A stretch of DNA of 64,000 bases from Tieghemostelium lacteum (lineage: Eukaryota; Evosea; Eumycetozoa; Dictyosteliales; Raperosteliaceae). Location: positions 558,001-622,000 of the forward strand of contig LODT01000025.1 in the NCBI GenBank assembly GCA_001606155.1, written 5' to 3'. The notes beneath the pieces are model-generated. The model saw nothing but the letters and a program-made list of their open reading frames with translations, was not told the DNA's origin and ran no database searches. Positions 12,034-23,900 of the stretch are shown here, piece by piece. The position numbers were made by a program, and so were the translations under genes. Position 1 is the stretch's first letter; each line of letters starts with the position of its first letter.

Positions 12034-15000
12034 ATGGCACAAAATTTACCAATTAGATTTCATGAAGTTCTACAAGTATGTTAAACATCAACATAGTATA
12101 GTAAACATTTATGGTTATAACATTTATTAATTAAAATATATCTAATTTATAACAGCTTTCAAATTTAGGTATTACACAATCCATTGGTTTTTCGACTTTG
12201 ACAATGGAAAGGTAAGATCATTTACAAACATTAATATATACCTAAAGATTTTAGAATATTTAATATTAATTACAATGAACCTATTATAAATCTAAAAAAC
12301 ACACACACACATATACAAAACCACAAAATTATTATTATAATTTCGTATTGCTTTGAAATTTGGGATATTCAAACTTGATGATTATAATAATGATTATCTA
12401 TAATATATAGTGAAAAATATATATGTGTTAGAGAAAGTGTAGATGAAAATAATAATAATGTTGTTATTATTAATACAGAAAATCCATCACAAATGTTGAG
12501 AAAACAAATTAAAGCTGATGCAGCCATGATGAATCCAAAAGAACCAGTATTAGCATTAAAAGTTGGTAATTTAATTCAATTAATCTCAATTGAACAAAAG
12601 ACCAAATTAAAATCATGTCAGATGCCAGATCACATTGAATTTTGGAAATGGATATCAGCCAACACATTGGCATTGGTAACCAACACCTCAGTCTATCATT
12701 GGTCAAAAGAAGGTACATCAGACCCTGTAAAAGTATTTGACAGACAAAAGGAACTTCAAGGTACAGAGATTATAAACTACAGAGCTGACTCCACTCAACA
12801 CTGGTTGGTATTGATTGGTATTCACCAAATTGAAGGACGTGTTGTTGGTAAGATGCAATTGTATAGCGTTGAGAAGGAAATGTCACAGTCTATTGAAGGT
12901 CACGCAGCATGTTTTGCCAACTACACTGTACCAGGAGCCACCAGACCATCCACTCTATTTGCTATAAGTTCACGTAATCAAGCTGCTTCTAAAATCTTAG
13001 TATTGGAAGTCAACAAGGGTGATGCTGCTCAACCTTTCCAAAGACGTTCTGCAGATGTATTCTATCCACCTGAGATTGGGTCCACTGATTTCCCAGTTGC
13101 CATGCAAATCTCTGAAAAGTATGAAGTCATCTATATGATCACTAAATTGGGTTTCATTCACATTTTTGATTTGTCAACTGCCACTCTAATCTACAGAAAC
13201 AGAATCAGCTCAGAGAATATCTTTGTCACAGCATTCCAAGAGTCAACCAACGGTATCATAGCCGTCAATAGAAAAGGTCAAGTTTTGTCAGTTTCCATCG
13301 ATGACAATAACATTATACCACATATTTGCAACACTTTGCAAAACTATGAATTGGCAATTTCCATGGCCTCCAAGAACAATCTACCAGGTGCTGAAGGTTT
13401 GCTCACTGCTCAATTTGATAGACTATTCCAACAAGGTCAATATAAAGAGGCTGCTAAAGTTGCTGCAGATTCTCCAGGTACCATCTTGAGAAACCTTCAA
13501 ACCATTCAAAGATTCCAAAGTATCCCAATGATTCAAGATCAACCATCCCCACTGTTACAGTATTTTGGAATGTTATTAGAGAAGGGTAAACTCAACAAGA
13601 TTGAGTCTCTAGAGTTGGTCAGACCTGTTTTGGCTCAGGGTAAGAAAGCAATTCTCGAGAAATGGTTAACTGAAGACAAACTCGAATGCTCCGAACAACT
13701 CGGTGACGAAGTCAGAGTCCAAGACAAGAAGCTTGCACTCTCCATCTACTATCGTGCAGGTAGTTCAGATAAGGTCATTGCACTTTTTGCCGAAACTGGT
13801 GACTATCAAAAAATTGTTGGCTATTGCAAGAAATTCAATTACAAACCAGATTTTATGTTTTTACTAGGTCGTTTGGCAGCTGTAAACCCTGTTGGTGCTG
13901 CTGAGTTTGCTATTAAACTCGCTACAGATACTGAAGGTGGTCAACCTCTAATTGATCCAAACCAAGTTGTTGACTTGTTTACCGCTAGAAATATGCTTCC
14001 TGAGACCAGTACTTTCTTGTTGAATATACTCACTGACAATCGTCCTCAAGATGCCAACTTACAGACTAAACTTTTACAAATTAATTTGTTGATTTCTCCA
14101 CAGAATGCCGATCAGATTATGGGGTCTCAGAAATACAGCCACTATAATCGTGCTGTTATTGGAGGTCTTTGTGAGAAGGCTGGTCTCTATCAGAGAGCTT
14201 TGGAACATTACACTGAGTTACAGGACATTAAGAGAGTCCTCAGCAGTGCTGGCAATATGGTTAATCAAGAGTTTTTGGTTCAGTACTTTGGTACTATGAA
14301 TCCAGAGGACAGAATGGAATGTCTTAAAGATTTCCTCAGAACTAATCCAAGACAATACGTTCAATTGGTTGTTGCCATTGCTGTAACTTATGCCGAACAG
14401 ATTCCACCTGAATCCGTCATTGCCCTCTTTGAGCAATTTAAACTCTACGAGGGTTTGTATATGTATCTCGCCAGTATCGTGGTTACTAGTACCTCTCCAG
14501 AAGTTCACTTTAAATACATTGAAGCTGCTGCCAAAGTCAACCAATTCAAAGAGGTTGAGAGAATGTGTAGAGACTCTAACTACTACGACCCTGAGAAGAC
14601 TAGAGACTTCTTAAAAGAGGCTAAACTTCCAGACCAGTTACCACTTATCATTGTATGTGATCGTTATGAATTTATTGCTGATCTTACCAATTACCTATAC
14701 AAGAACAACCTTAGCAAGTACATTGAAGCATACGTCCAAAAGATCAATCCAGTTAACACTCCATTGGTCGTCGGTGCACTCTTGGATTTGGATTGTCAAG
14801 AAGACTATCTAAGAAACCTTATCATGTCTGTTAGAAACATGTGTTCTGCCGATGCTTTAGTCGAACAAGCTGAAAAGAGAAACAGACTTAAACTCCTCTT
14901 ACCTTGGTTGGAAGCTAGAGTTGCCGAAGGTAACATTGAGCCTGCAGTCCACAATGCTTTGGCCAAAGTCTATATTGACAGTAACAAGAACCCAGAGGCC

Positions 15001-17409
15001 TTCCTCTTACACAACCAGTTCTACGACAGCAAAGTCGTTGGTAAATACTGCGAGAAGAGAGATCCACACCTCTCCTTTGTAGCCTACAAGAGAGGTCTCT
15101 GTGACTACGAACTCATTGAAGTCACCAACAAGAACACTCTCTTTAAGAACCAAGCACGTTACCTCGTTGAGAGACAAGACCCTGATCTCTGGGCCTACGT
15201 CCTCTCCGACCAAAATGAATACAAGAGATCTTTGATTGACCAAGTCGTCCAAACTGCCTTACCAGAAAGCACTAACGCCGTCGAAGTCTCTGCAACTGTT
15301 AAAGCCTTCATGGATGCCAATCTTCCAAATGAACTTATTGAACTTTTAGAAAAGATTGTATTGGAAGGTAAAGACTTTAGAACTGCCAAAGAACTCCAAA
15401 ATCTCCTCATTTTGACAGCTATCCGTGCTGATACCTCCAGAGTACAAGACTACATCAACAAATTGGATAACTTTGACGGAAGCAAACTCGCTCCAATTGC
15501 CATCGAAGCTAAACTCTTTGAAGAGGCTTTCTTCATGTACAAGAAATTCCAGTTCAATGTAGAAGCCATTGACGTTCTAATCAACAATATCAACAGTATC
15601 GAGAGAGCTCATGACTTTGCAGAGAGATGCAACCAAACTGAAGTCTTTTCCAAACTTGGTGTTGCTCAATTACGTGCCAATATGATTAAAGAGTGCATTG
15701 ATTCCTTTATCAAAGCCAACGATGTTGACCAATATCAAGAGGTAATCTCAGCTTCTGAGAGACTTGATCAATATGAAGATTTAGTTAAATATCTCCTCAT
15801 GGCTAAATCTAAGATCAAGGAACCTTCCATTGAATCTGAACTCATCTTTGCCTATGCCAAAGTCAACAAACTTGCAGAGATGGAGAGTTTCATCAATTCA
15901 CCAAACAGTGCTCATATTCAAGTTGTTGGTGACCGTTGTTTCGATCAGGGACTATTTGAGGCTGCTAAAGTCCTATTTACCAACATTAGCAATTTCTCCA
16001 GACTCACCAGTTGTCTTGTTCGTCTCGGTCAATTCCAAGCTGCTGTAGACTCAGCACGTAAAGCCAACTCCACCAAGACCTGGAAAGAGGTCTCTGCTGC
16101 ATGTATTGATGCTAAAGAGTTCCGTTTAGCCCAGGTCTGCGGTATCAATATCATTGTACATGGAGATGAGTTGGAAGAACTTATTCGTCAATACGAAGAC
16201 CGTGGTTACTTTAATGAATTAATCAGTCTTTTGGAAAGTGGTTTGGCATCAGAGAGAGCTCATGTCGGTATGTTTACAGAATTAGCTATCCTCTACTCGA
16301 AATACAAGGAAGAGAAACTCATGGAACACATTAAACTCTTTTATGCACGTTTGAATGTTCCAAAGGTTATCAAAGCCTGTCAAGCTAATCAACAATGGTC
16401 CCAATTGACCTACCTCTACATTCACTATGATGAACATGATAATGCCATTCAAACTATGATCAATCACTCTATTGAAGCTTGGGATCACACCCTCTTCAAA
16501 GAGACCGTTCCAAAGGTTGCCAAAGTAGATCTCTACTACAACTCTATTCAATTCTATCTGGAAGAACAACCTCTACTCATTAATGATCTCCTCACTGTCT
16601 TGTCACCAAGAATCGACCATACCCGTGCTGTAAATATGATCAGATCACTCGGTCATCTCCCACTAGTCAAACCATACCTCATGGCTGCTCAAGACCAAAA
16701 TAACGTAGCCCTCAATGAAGCTTTGAACGAACTCTACGTCGAAGAGGAAGACTATGAATCTCTACGTCAATCCATTGACAATAACAGCAACTTTGGAACC
16801 ATCAGTCTTGCTCAGAGATTAGAAAAACACGAGTTACTCGAGTTTAGACGTATCGCAGCCTACCTGTACAAAAAGAATAATCGTTGGGCTCAATCTGTTG
16901 AACTCTCCAAAAAGGACACACTCTACAAGGATGCCATTCAATCAGCAGCCGATTCCAAGAATCACGCCATCTGTGAAGAACTTTTACAATACTTTGTTGA
17001 AAAGTCTAATCACTCTGCTTTCGCTGCCTGTCTCTTTACATGCTATGACTATTTGAAACCAGATGTAGTTATGGAACTCGCTTGGAGACACAATATAATC
17101 AACTACTCATTCCCATATATGATTCAGTACGTTAAGGAATACACAACCAAAGTTGATCAACTTATGGACGATCTCAAATCACGTCAAAAGAAAGCTGATG
17201 ATGAAAAAGAAAAACAACAACAGGAATCCACTCAATATCAACCAGATCTCACTAATATTCAATATGGCTATGCATCAACTGGTGGAATGTTAGCTTTACC
17301 ACCTTCAACTGGTTTCGTTCAAAATCAAATGCCTCTAAATCAAATGGGTCAAATGAATCAAATGGGTCAAAATTTTAATCAACAATACAATCAATATGGA
17401 GGTTATTAA
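12034..17409 (+). CDS. chcA: Clathrin heavy chain
   Basis: Three exons, 12034-12075, 12156-12211 and 12411-17409, encode 1698 residues, about the size of the D. discoideum protein. The N-terminus (MAQNLPIRFHEVLQ, then GFSTLTMESEKYICVRE) opens the seven-bladed beta-propeller (~1-330) that binds adaptor clathrin boxes. The remainder is alpha-zigzag CHCR repeats forming the distal and proximal leg and the knee. The trimerisation region lies near residues 1590-1650 and is followed by a Gln/Asn/Met-rich tail (QNQMPLNQMGQMNQMGQNF). Clathrin forms the triskelion coat for endocytosis and contractile vacuole function in dictyostelids. Intron 2 carries a short CA repeat near 12300-12310. Two short 5' exons precede one very long exon. 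Codon use is more C-rich than in neighbours, fitting strong expression. Confidence 0.98.
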
Positions 17410-17914
17410 AAATATCAACTCTTAGGATCATAAATCTCCAAAACAACAATAATTACCACAAAATATCTCTTTTCAAAAAATAAAACTTTAGTTTTTTAAT
17501 TATAATAATTTATTAAATTAATGAATAGTTATATGTTCTAAAATTTAATAATTATTAAATGGATATACAATTCATACCATCATACTCTTTAAAGAACATA
17601 TGTTCGGATATGGAAAATCTATTATAATGGATAGGTTGAAAATTTCTAAGAAATAATTGTTTTAGTACTATTTAATCATTATTATTAATAATAATAATAT
17701 CGCCAATAAGTTTTTTTATACAATAAGGTTAAAATTATTACAACTAAAATACATTCATACACAAGCATACCAAATACAAAATATATTAAGACTTGGGATA
17801 AAAATATTCATCTACGAGATAAATTAATTCGAGTTACAAAATAATATAATATGGCTTGTTTAAAAGTTATAAAGGCATGTGGTTTCCATTACTTATATCC
17901 TCTATAAAAAGAAA
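17410..17914. other. Intergenic, no gene seen
   Basis: About 500 bp after clathrin with AT-rich sequence and an ATT/AAT trinucleotide patch near 17680-17700. AATAAA-type signals lie shortly after the clathrin stop. No RNA gene signature was seen. Confidence 0.5.
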
Positions 17915-18061
17915 ATGTCAATCATTAATCTTGCAAAATTAACTAACAAATTAATAGGTATGAATAATAATAATATGTTCTTCAATAAAAATATGATACA
18001 TCTAACTCATTTGCTTTACAAAATCCTACAACAGAATAATCTCTTAAATAAACATAAATAA
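17915..18061 (+). CDS. Possible 48-residue micro-ORF
   Basis: The ATG at 17915 follows a TATAAAAAG stretch and opens a 48-residue frame rich in Asn, Leu, Lys and Met (MSIINLAKLTNKLIGMNNNN). A good splice donor (ATAG|GTATGA) occurs inside it, so only the first part may be coding. No family is recognised and the composition is close to what AT-rich DNA gives by chance. It is listed because it is the best open frame in a 1.3 kb gap. Confidence 0.15.
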   Translation: MSIINLAKLTNKLIGMNNNNMFFNKNMIHLTHLLYKILQQNNLLNKHK

Positions 18062-18340
18062 AATTGAATTGTTAGAATTTTAATTAATATTTATAAATAC
18101 TTTGACTGTATAACTTCAGTTTCGGAATATAATTTTAAATGTTTCCTAATTTGATAATATGAGATATATTATTTTCATTTATCTTGAGATATAAAAAGGA
18201 AATATTATTTATCTACAAATTTAATAAAAAAGGAAATTTTAAATATTTTAGATATATAAACTAACTTATTTACTTTGTTTTTTTTTTTGATTTATTAATT
18301 TTAAAAATCAATCAAATAATAAATTTAAACAGAAAAAAAA

Positions 18341-18439
18341 ATGAACATTTTCGGAATATTAGGAAGGATTATAGGTTTTATTACAATTCTTAGTAGGTCA
18401 GTTCTTAGGTTTACACCAATTTTGCTACTTTTTATTTAA
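18341..18439 (+). CDS. Possible 32-residue hydrophobic peptide
   Basis: The upstream layout is that of a real dictyostelid promoter: a TATA-like box (ATATATAAAC, 18251-18260), a T run (18280-18289), then an A-rich leader ending in nine As directly before the ATG. The frame encodes 32 residues (MNIFGILGRIIGFI... ending LLLFI), almost all hydrophobic with four arginines, i.e. a single possible membrane helix. The Gly/Arg codons and the GC rise against the flanks argue mildly for coding. No family is recognised. An expressed leader with no functional peptide is the alternative. Confidence 0.3.
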   Translation: MNIFGILGRIIGFITILSRSVLRFTPILLLFI

Positions 18440-18720
18440 AAGGTTTACAGTGTATATAATCAATTAGTAAGCCTTTGCCAATAAATTTTAAACAACACAA
18501 ATCATAAAAAAATAACAATTTATTTTACAATACTATTTCCAATTCTATAACATTTATTCCTACCCTGATTCAACTTCACCCTCATATTGATTTCCAAATA
18601 AACATTTAAATTAATATTGTCACTAGTGTGACATTCTTTATATATAACTTTCTTATTTGAGAAGATCAGTTTTACAAATATTTTTACAATAATTTAGTTA
18701 TTTATTTTAATAAAGAACTA
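18440..18720. other. Intergenic, no gene seen
   Basis: 281 bp separating the possible micro-ORF from the convergent OGFR-domain gene. AT-rich, with no frames or structured repeats noticed. Confidence 0.5.
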
Positions 18721-19533
18721 CTAGATTTCCAAAAGAATATTTAAATTCTCAGGTTGAAATATTACAGATTCATTTTGAAGATGGTGTTCTTGTTCCATTG
18801 TATTTTTAAAATACTTTGGTTTGCTTCTGTGGTCTATTAATGGTTTCCAAAATTGATCGAGTGAGTATTTGGCAATCTTAAGAGATTTACTTTGTATTTC
18901 TGATTCTAAAAATGCAATTAATGGTGCTTTGTATCGTTGAAATCCTACATGTCCTAGAAATGTTATTATTCTACTAATTCTTAGATTATTATGTGAATTG
19001 GATTCTAAATTACTATATCTCTGTTTTTGAAATATTTTATCATTAATTCTATTAATTTCACCAGTTGTTACATTTACCAATCTCATTCCATAGAAATTTA
19101 ACATCATTCGATATGATTGAATAATTCTAATGGCAATTTCTAAATCTGTCCTAAAGAGTTCAGCTTCAACCTTTAAAAGAGTATTAGAATGACTACCATT
19201 TAAACTAAAAGTTACTCACAAACTCAATAAGATTTGTATAATTACATATTCTAATTTATAGGCACTAAAATTAACTCCATTAGATTCAAATAATGGGAAT
19301 AACCATTGAATGTATCCGTGATGTCTTTCTAGGACTCTCATGTCGTCTTTCCACAATGTATGTATATTAGATATCAAATCTCCATGTGGTTTAGATTCAA
19401 TATTATTTTTATAGAATTGGTAGTTTTTAAGTTTAGTTATATCAATCTGTTGTTTATCTTCTTCAAAATCTTCAAAATATTCTTCTTCTTCTTCTTCTTC
19501 TTCTTGTGTGTCGTCACTATCCATTTCTGACAT
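18721..19533 (-). CDS. OGFR-domain protein (opioid growth factor receptor-like)
   Basis: Two exons, 19533-19246 and 19170-18721 (phase 0), encode 245 residues. An acidic N-terminus (a run of Glu after MSEMDSDDTQ) is followed by the conserved OGFR region: NYQFYKNN, then DDMRVLERHHGYIQWLFPLF, NGVNFSAYKL, the junction KLEY|VEAELF, then MLNFYGMRLV and SNLESNSHNNLRISRIITFL. These match the HHGYIQWLFP and YELML.FYG.RL blocks of the family. The biochemical function of this domain outside animals is unknown; animal OGFR is a nuclear growth-inhibitory protein with C-terminal repeats, which are absent here. The splice choice gives an ungapped match, whereas a nearer GTGAGT donor would break the frame. 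Confidence 0.85.
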
Positions 19534-19864
19534 TGTAATATATAATTCTTTTTTTTAAAAATTAAAGGATATTTAGATAAACAACAGTGTGATTTTAGGG
19601 GAAATTGTACAATCGCGATTAGTGTTGGGGAAAAAGAGTGGGGGAATTATAAAAATTTAAAAAAAAAAAAGTAAATGAGATGTAAAACAGATATATTAAA
19701 TTACTGGAGATTTATTAATATTATTGTAATTACACTGCAGTTATTTAAATATATACTATCACATATATATATTTAACAATTTTAAAAAAAATATATTTAA
19801 TTTATTTCCATTTTTATATGAACAAAAAAATAGTAAAATTAAAGAAATCTAGGAAATTTTAAAA
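19534..19864. promoter_or_regulatory. Divergent upstream region, OGFR-like / secreted CBM49-like gene
   Basis: 331 bp between divergent start codons. It contains poly-A (19659-19670) and a repeated TATATA patch near 19762-19770. The role is inferred from position only. Confidence 0.45.
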
Positions 19865-20392
19865 ATGTACATTTTTAAAATTATAATTGTAATTGTTTTA
19901 GTAGTCAATCAATGTTGGTGCTCTGAACTCTCAGGAGCATGTGGTCAAATGATCTGTGGAAAAGATCAGAAATGTTATCACAACGAATCAATGTATAACT
20001 GTGTACTAGTAGATAAAGTAAATGATTTTGCAATTGTACAGATATTAGAGAAAACAATGTTTAATAACCAATATTCAACTATAAGAATTCATTTAATCAA
20101 TTATGCAATTGATAAAATAATCACCCAACTCTCTTTAAAAATTGATTCTAGTTTTTCGGAGATGATTAATCTAAATTCTCTATGGAATATCAATTACAGT
20201 GTGGATAATAAAACTCTGTCACTTCCAAATTATTGTGAAGGTATACCACCTCAATCTGCCCTCATCTTTGGATTCACAATTAAAGGTAACCTAACACCCA
20301 ATATCATTATAGACAAAGTTCATACTGAACCCAAGAAAAACTATTTAAAATTGACTTATGAATATTTATTAAATTTTAAAGAAATTGTTTGA
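19865..20392 (+). CDS. Secreted protein with a CBM49-like carbohydrate-binding domain
   Basis: Single exon, 175 residues. Residues 1-20 form a signal peptide (YIFKIIIVIVLVVNQCWC). A short Cys-rich segment follows (CGQMICGKDQKCYH ... C), resembling the small Cys modules of dictyostelid secreted proteins. The rest has the pattern of CBM49 domains found in dictyostelid cellulose-associated extracellular matrix proteins: hydrophobic strands, a central W (LNSLWNINY), LP, and an I-P-P-x-S-x-x-FGF block (GIPPQSALIFGFTI). A role in cell wall or stalk matrix is inferred. The match is by pattern and not certain. Confidence 0.7.
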   Translation: MYIFKIIIVIVLVVNQCWCSELSGACGQMICGKDQKCYHNESMYNCVLVDKVNDFAIVQILEKTMFNNQYSTIRIHLINYAIDKIITQLSLKIDSSFSEMINLNSLWNINYSVDNKTLSLPNYCEGIPPQSALIFGFTIKGNLTPNIIIDKVHTEPKKNYLKLTYEYLLNFKEIV

Positions 20393-20469
20393 AAATACAA
20401 AAAATAAACTATATATATAGCATGTAATCTATTTATTTATTTTGATAAATTAGATTTTCTAAATTGAAT

Positions 20470-20703
20470 TTAGTCTTTTATTGATCCAGGAGCTTTCATA
20501 CATTTTGTTCCACAAGGACCATAATTACAACAGATTTGACCATCTTTACAATCTAAATTGGAATCACATAGTTCTCTATAAACACATGATAATCTATTTG
20601 GAATATTTGGACAATCTTTAACATATCCTTCTACTTTTATAACTATACTACTTATAGTAATTAATAGTAGAATTGTCAATAAAAGATTTTTTAAACTTTT
20701 CAT
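20470..20703 (-). CDS. Small secreted WAP-type (four-disulfide core) protein
   Basis: Single exon, 77 residues. Residues 1-26 are a signal peptide (KNLLLTILLLITISSIVIK...). The mature part has eight cysteines in the spacing of the whey acidic protein fold: CP......CVYRELC, then DSNLDCKDGQICCNYGPCG and TKC. WAP domains are secreted protease inhibitors or antimicrobials in animals; which role applies here cannot be told. The gene converges on the CBM49-like gene, with only ~77 bp between the stops. Confidence 0.7.
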   Translation of the reverse strand: MKSLKNLLLTILLLITISSIVIKVEGYVKDCPNIPNRLSCVYRELCDSNLDCKDGQICCNYGPCGTKCMKAPGSIKD

Positions 20704-20950
20704 TTTAAAACTAAAGAAATATATCAGTTTTTTTGAATATCAAATATCATTTTTAAAAATAAAAATTTAAATTCACTCTGTGGTTATAATGTATAAAATA
20801 ACAATATATTCAGATGTAAACATAGATATGAAATATTAAAATTTCTAATAAAAATCTGGGTATAGATATTTGTAAGAAAGTTTTTTGAAAGTTTTTTTAA
20901 TTCATTAGATTGTTTTGTTGCTATTTCTCTCTTTTTTGTATTTTCTAAAA
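20704..20950. promoter_or_regulatory. Divergent upstream region, WAP gene / nuclease-helicase
   Basis: 247 bp between divergent start codons, AT-rich with a T run (20890-20900). No motif was recognised. Positional assignment. Confidence 0.4.
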
Positions 20951-23900
20951 ATGGAGGAAACCAACAATAACAATACAATAACTACTACCACAACAACTAA
21001 AGAAGATGATATAACACCACCATCATCACCCAGAACACCAATTAGTACACCAAAATCCACAACACCAACTACAAGTAGAAACAATTCATCATCACTAAAG
21101 AAAGGTAGCAGTAATCTGACTGCCAATGGCACACCTAAAAAGACATTAAGAAACTTTGTAAAATATGGATTGATAAAACCAGATTACTTAGGTTGCTATT
21201 TCCAATACAAGACTCTTCATATTAAATTGGAAATTGTAGGTTTTGAGAACTCAGATACTGTTCAATTTAAACTAGCTTCACCTAAAGACCAAGCTGTATT
21301 TATAGAGGAATCGTCAGCTACTACATTGATTAAAAAGTATCTTACAGAATTAAATGATCCTAATATTGTGGTACCAAAGACATTTGAAGGTAACAAATAC
21401 CTCTATGTAAATCACAAGAGACTTGACGAATACTCATTCGAGAGTGTGTTGAGTGCAGTGGTATCTAGTATCACTACACCTACAAATGTCTTAATCTCTT
21501 CACCTTCAACTCCCAATCTCAGTAACAATAATAATTTAATAACTACCCCAGGACCTGGTGAGACACCTTATAAGATACCAATAACTAAGAGTTTATCTAC
21601 TACAACTACTACTACTGCAGCTACCACAGTGGATACCAGTGTCATTGAACCTGACACTCTACAAAATGATACAATTTCATTACCTATTGAAATTGAATAT
21701 GAATTTCAAGAGATATTGGAACCAATACCAACTAAAGTTGAAGCATTACCAGTGGAAAAGGAGACTGCTAAAATTGAAAATGCAAAGATTAAAGCATCAG
21801 GTATTGGAAGATATTTCCATTTTGGTTGTGATAGATACCTTAGTTTCTCAAGTAGAAGTGGGTCATTGCCATTATCTAATAATACAATGTCTCTAATTCA
21901 GAGTGAACTGATTCAAGATGGTTTCAGATGGGAGAACAAGGTATTGGATTATTTGGAACAGAGATTTGTTGAAAAGATCTCACAGGATCGTATATTTAAA
22001 CCTGTTGGTGAAGAAAAGGATTTATCAGCTCAGGAGACTCTGAGAATATTGTCTCAGGAGAAAGGTAATTTCTATATGTTTCAGTCAACTCTAGAGGTAC
22101 CTCCATCATTCAAAAGATCACTACCAGACTATATACAATTCTCAGTCTCTAAACCAGACTATTTAAGAATTACAACTGACCCTGTAACCAATAAGAGAAC
22201 TATACAAATTCAAGATGCCAAATCTACCAACCAAATCAATTTCTCTCAGAAAATTCAGTTGGCGTTCTACCATCTACTGTTGAATGAAATTATAAAATGT
22301 CAAGGTTTACAAGATCAGTTGAGTGTCAGCGAGACTGCTGGTATCTATCTAAAGGATTGCTATGAACTCGAAGAGTTTTCTCTAACAAACTCAACAAAGA
22401 TTCTAGAAGAGTTTCTCTTTGGATCTTCAATGAAAAAGAAGTCACAGATACTAGAGATTCTGGGACAACCTAAAGAAGATGCTGAATGGACACTTACAGA
22501 GAGATGTGATGGTTGTGAATTTATGGATATTTGTACCTCTCAAGCTAGTAAAGAGAAGTCTATAAACTCATTGGCTAATGTAGATCATATGGCCTTGAGA
22601 ACTATAGTTGCAAATAACAGTTCACCTGATTCAACCTATCAATCCGATATAGAAATTCTCTCAAAACTCAAGCAAAAGGATATAACTGATAGATCACTTC
22701 AAATTGAGTTCCTCAAGACACAATCCAATGTCAAGGCATCCATTGAAAAGAAGGTTATCCCAACTGGTTTATACGACTATCGTATGACTTCCTATGAGGA
22801 TATTGAAGTTTACATTCAAATACTCCACCATCCACTCACACAAAAACTATATCAATGGTCTGTTAAAATTGTTGACAATTACACTCAATCCAATCAATAT
22901 TCAGAAGATTCATCAGTACAATCACTTATATTCACATTAAACTCTATCTTTAATACTGCTGATAAATCAGATAGATCACTGCAGGTATATCTCTTTGATA
23001 CCTTTGAGAGATCCTTCCTCTACCAATGCTGTTTTCTAGAGCTTAGAGAACTTAACGCTCAAACACCAGACCAAAAAGAAGAGTATGAATCAGCCATTTT
23101 AAATGTTCTCAAGACTCTCTTGTACAATTGTAAAGATTGGATCAACATGGGTTTGAATTGCTATCCTGAAGCCATTCTTTGTGGTTATTTCCCAATGAAG
23201 AAAGTCTATCAAGAAGACACATCACCACTACTCATTAAAGATCTAGTTAAAAAATCATTGGTACTCTCTGACCAGAACCCAATGTACACCTTTGAAAAGA
23301 TTGTCCATCACATGGGTCTACTCAAAAAAGTTGAGAATGATGATAAATCTAAACAGGCTCAAAATAGTCTTTCATCAGATCACCTCTTTTCATTGATACA
23401 ATTGAATACACCAGAATCAAAAACTGAATTGGTTCAACTTTTAGATGAGAGATTAGACTATTGCAGTGCCATTATTAAGGAGCTTAAGGATATAGTGTTC
23501 CGTAAGAATTCAATTTCTAAAGTCGCACTACCATTCCAAATTCGTAACCAATTGAAATATAAGGATGAAAATCTAAAGAGACTCTATTTCTGTTATCAAC
23601 AAGAGAATCTTTCAACATTTAGAAAAATTAAAGCTAAACGTTCTCAACCATTACATTTCAATCTACTTTCTGGTGATTATTTACAATTTGAATTTATTTC
23701 AAGGTATGATATGACATTTCATAGTTTATAATGATATTAGATACTAATAAGAATACAATAGTTATGAAGAAGGTAAACATTGTAGAGTTTTATTGAAATC
23801 CAATATCTATCAGAATCATTTGAATAGATTTAGTGTTTTATTTGAAAAATTACAATTTAATAGTTTATTCTTGATTCAAAAAGATAGATATAATGATTTG

